Positions 62,033 through 64,000 of a stretch of 64,000 bases of DNA are shown here, in pieces; the stretch's first letter is position 1; the number at the start of each line of letters is the position of its first letter. The position numbers and the translations under genes were made by a program. The notes under the pieces were generated by a model that made no database searches, had not been told where the DNA came from, and saw nothing but the letters and a program-made list of their open reading frames with translations. Where the stretch lies: contig KQ965865.1 in NCBI GenBank assembly GCA_001574975.1, forward strand, positions 53,143-117,142, given 5' to 3'. This DNA comes from Gonapodya prolifera JEL478. Taxonomy: Eukaryota; Monoblepharomycota; Monoblepharidomycetes; Monoblepharidales; Gonapodyaceae.

Positions 62033-62106
62033 TGATTCCAGCCGGGATCGAACCGGCGACCTCGAGCGTGTTAAGCTCGCGCTCTAACCAACTGAGCTAT
62101 GGAACT
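62033..62106 (-). tRNA. tRNA-Val (anticodon AAC)
   Basis: The reverse strand folds as a complete 74-base cloverleaf: D arm GCTCAGTTGGTTAGAGC, anticodon stem CGAGC/GCTCG around loop TTAACAC (anticodon AAC, read with A34 modified to inosine), and T arm GCCGG-TTCGATC-CCGGC with the B-box. No intron. The acceptor stem is AGTTCCA/TGGAATC, with a terminal A-C mismatch and one G-T pair, so the first base deserves a check. Confidence 0.93.
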
Positions 62107-63915
62107 CTTTGCTGTTGGAAATGGTGTCTGGATTGCCTATATCTTGTAATGGCATCTAAAGAAGTCTGATGGCTACTGGTGCTAGGTGTCTTCTATCCTT
62201 GAGGACTGTAAGTACATTGCTGATCTTTCATATTGTTTTCCCCATGCGTAAAAGGGATTTCCAGCTTTTAAATTCTCTGTTTGCCTCTGATATGTAGGTT
62301 TCAACCCCATCCCATGTTACCCCTTCTTATTTTCACCCTAAGCCATGATCAGCAAGATTTGCAAAGGTTGGTTTATGCTTTTGGGTGACAGTGGTGGCAA
62401 ACCTGGGGTTTAACTTCAATTTTCTGGCCTCACTAAGGGTGTCACTCTCCCTGGACACAGATTGGGCCATGATATATGAGAACTCCACCCTGACCTTTTT
62501 CTCACCAACTTGAACTCCCCCATTTCTCCTGTTGAAAATTTGGCATAGCTATGATTTTATAAGATATGCAATGGTCAGAGAAGATTAGATTTATTGGTTT
62601 TGGTTTCAGAGAGTTACCATTACACCAATCCCACCAATCCACAGTCTACACTCAGTTGCATAGAAATAAAATTGAACAGAATCTGCAGCAGAAAAATGTC
62701 CATGCTTGAGTACCAATGAAGATGCTCAGGTTTCAGGTTTCAATTATCTCTGAAACAGACAAGGATCAACCCACACCAGTACTGTGGTAGATAGGCAGAA
62801 GCATAAGGAGGCAGCAACCAATGTCCATGATCATATCTGTTGGCACCCTGACATAATGTAGTGTGAATTTGGGACAAAAAGTGCACAGGGGCTGTGATAT
62901 TGGGATCTTTCTGTCAGACAGACATATTATAACAATTTTTGGTAGAATTGATCCATGGCCCCATATCTCTCACACATGAACTTAACCCCTTGATGACAGA
63001 GTGCTGGATTTCAGGCATAAACTTTGAAGGCCTGTGAAAAAAATGACCATAAGAACTTTAATTTTATCATATGGAAAAAATAACATATTCAACTGATACA
63101 ATGCCATAGACAATGTACTTACATTATGGGAAAACCAAAATTGAGTCACTGTAGATAACTGTAAAAGAAAAAAAATATTGTAAAATGTGATTGCAGGGTT
63201 GGTGGTTCTGTGTTTCCATCCTAAATTTGGGGGCTGCAAAAAGAAATCAAACCCTCAATTGCTGCCCTGGAGGTTGCATGTGTCTCCCCCTATAACACAT
63301 GCATTATTTATGCACTGCCCCTGTGATGCCTTGGCAGGCATTGACAGAGGAGAGGTGGAGGAAGAAAGTGCTAATTGTGGCTTTCTGGAAGGAGGATGGT
63401 TTTTTCATTGGTCAGGGAAGGAAAGCCTCTAATTTGTGTGCCAGGTTTCCAGCACAACCATGTGTGGTGAATGGGTTAAAGCTCACCTTTACAGGCTCAC
63501 AATTATTAGAATGTAAAACAAGATCACTCGGAGCTTCAATTGCATGTCATCCCAACCTTGTTTTGGATTCTCCCAACTTGGAATTCCATGCAGCAGAAAG
63601 TGGTGCAATCACGTTATCATTTATGAGTGGAGAATTGCATATTGTATCCCCAATGTGCAGAATGGGACAGTTGGGTCAAGCCTCGTCTAGATTTAATAGC
63701 ATTCTGATAATAAATATACAAACTTAGCCAACCTATAAATGCCATATCACTAAACATAATCCATTCCATGGGGGTACCAATTCATGGGGTGGGGGGCTTC
63801 AGTTGCATGGGGGGTCTAAAAAACATGACAATGTGTTGCTGTTGTGGCAACTGGAGAAATGGATGGGTTGGTGTGATGGTACATTCTGCCTGCAAGCAAC
63901 AATTCTGCACCCTGT
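62107..63915. other. CpG-depleted, AT-richer tract
   Basis: About 1.8 kb containing only four CpG dinucleotides by my reading, while adjoining sequence has several per line. TG and CA are plentiful. Boundaries are sharp: just after the tRNA on the left, and at about 63915 on the right, where CpGs resume (GGCGG...GTCCGCC). No open frame of note. The pattern suggests long-term CpG methylation and deamination of a silenced insertion. Confidence 0.8.
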
Positions 63916-64000
63916 GGCGGAACTACTACAGTCCGCCAGGGAGTGGTCCGAAGGGATTGGCGTTGTGGGCGCCGGTAGGCGTCGTGACCACAGTAGCCCT

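Noticed and set aside
63187-63727. Open frames in the CpG-depleted tract
   Set aside because: Composition explains the lack of stops; no motifs, no splice signals in context.

Overview
The window is an intron-rich eukaryotic nuclear segment, almost certainly fungal. Introns are short (mostly 50-80 nt, GT...AG), intergenic gaps are a few hundred bases, GC is about 50-55%, and both strands carry genes. Gene content includes pectin methylesterases, TANGO2, TMEM135-like and UPF0658-like membrane proteins, F-box proteins, an ABC1 kinase fused to a beta-lactamase-like domain, and Cache/HAMP receptors. Cache/HAMP receptors, TKL kinases with extra domains and pectinesterases together fit an early-diverging zoosporic (chytrid-type, perhaps Gonapodya-like) fungus better than a yeast or mould. 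That assignment is inference from content only.

Layout. 1-4135 (+): 3' part of an ABC1/ADCK-type kinase fused to a serine beta-lactamase/esterase domain. 4472-8666 (+) and 10052-11956 (-): two convergent Cache-HAMP membrane receptors; the first continues into TPR repeats and a von Willebrand A domain with an intact MIDAS. 12605-17949 (+): three tandem secreted pectin methylesterase copies, with the middle one intact (351 aa, 7 exons) and both flanking ones disabled. 18104-19800 (+) stomatin/SPFH protein; 19846-21013 (-) TANGO2 (NRDE) protein; 21209-23241 (+) type-B carboxylesterase with a poly-C intron. 23971-27277 (-): tandem pseudokinase-kinase of the TKL type with a probable C-terminal SH3 domain. 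28673-31318 (+): zinc-finger protein ending in an RNase H1 fold that has lost its catalytic residues. 31380-33870: decayed helicase-like and F-box/RING-like remains. 34268-37533 (+) TMEM135-like protein with one long repeat-bearing intron; 38216-39787 (+) ketopantoate-reductase-like protein; 39906-46240 (-) very long PH plus coiled-coil protein; 47700-49989 (+) unknown membrane protein with a disordered tail; 50194-51906 (-) F-box protein; 52779-56210 (+) large helical-repeat protein, possibly organellar; 56379-58080 (-) multi-pass membrane protein; 58504-60122 (+) histidine-acid-phosphatase-like secreted protein; 62033-62106 (-) tRNA-Val(AAC). The last about 1.8 kb (62107-63915) is strikingly CpG-depleted.

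The genes do not form one pathway. The notable theme is signalling and architecture novelty: two extracellular-sensor receptors with non-kinase outputs, a JAK-like pseudokinase/kinase tandem, and a dead RNase H fused to zinc fingers. The strongest candidates for undescribed biology are the Cache-HAMP-TPR-VWA receptor (4472-8666), the zinc-finger/pseudo-RNase H protein (28673-31318) and the pseudokinase-kinase-SH3 protein (23971-27277). Exon boundaries were read by eye from splice consensus and reading-frame continuity; those called 'about' are approximate.
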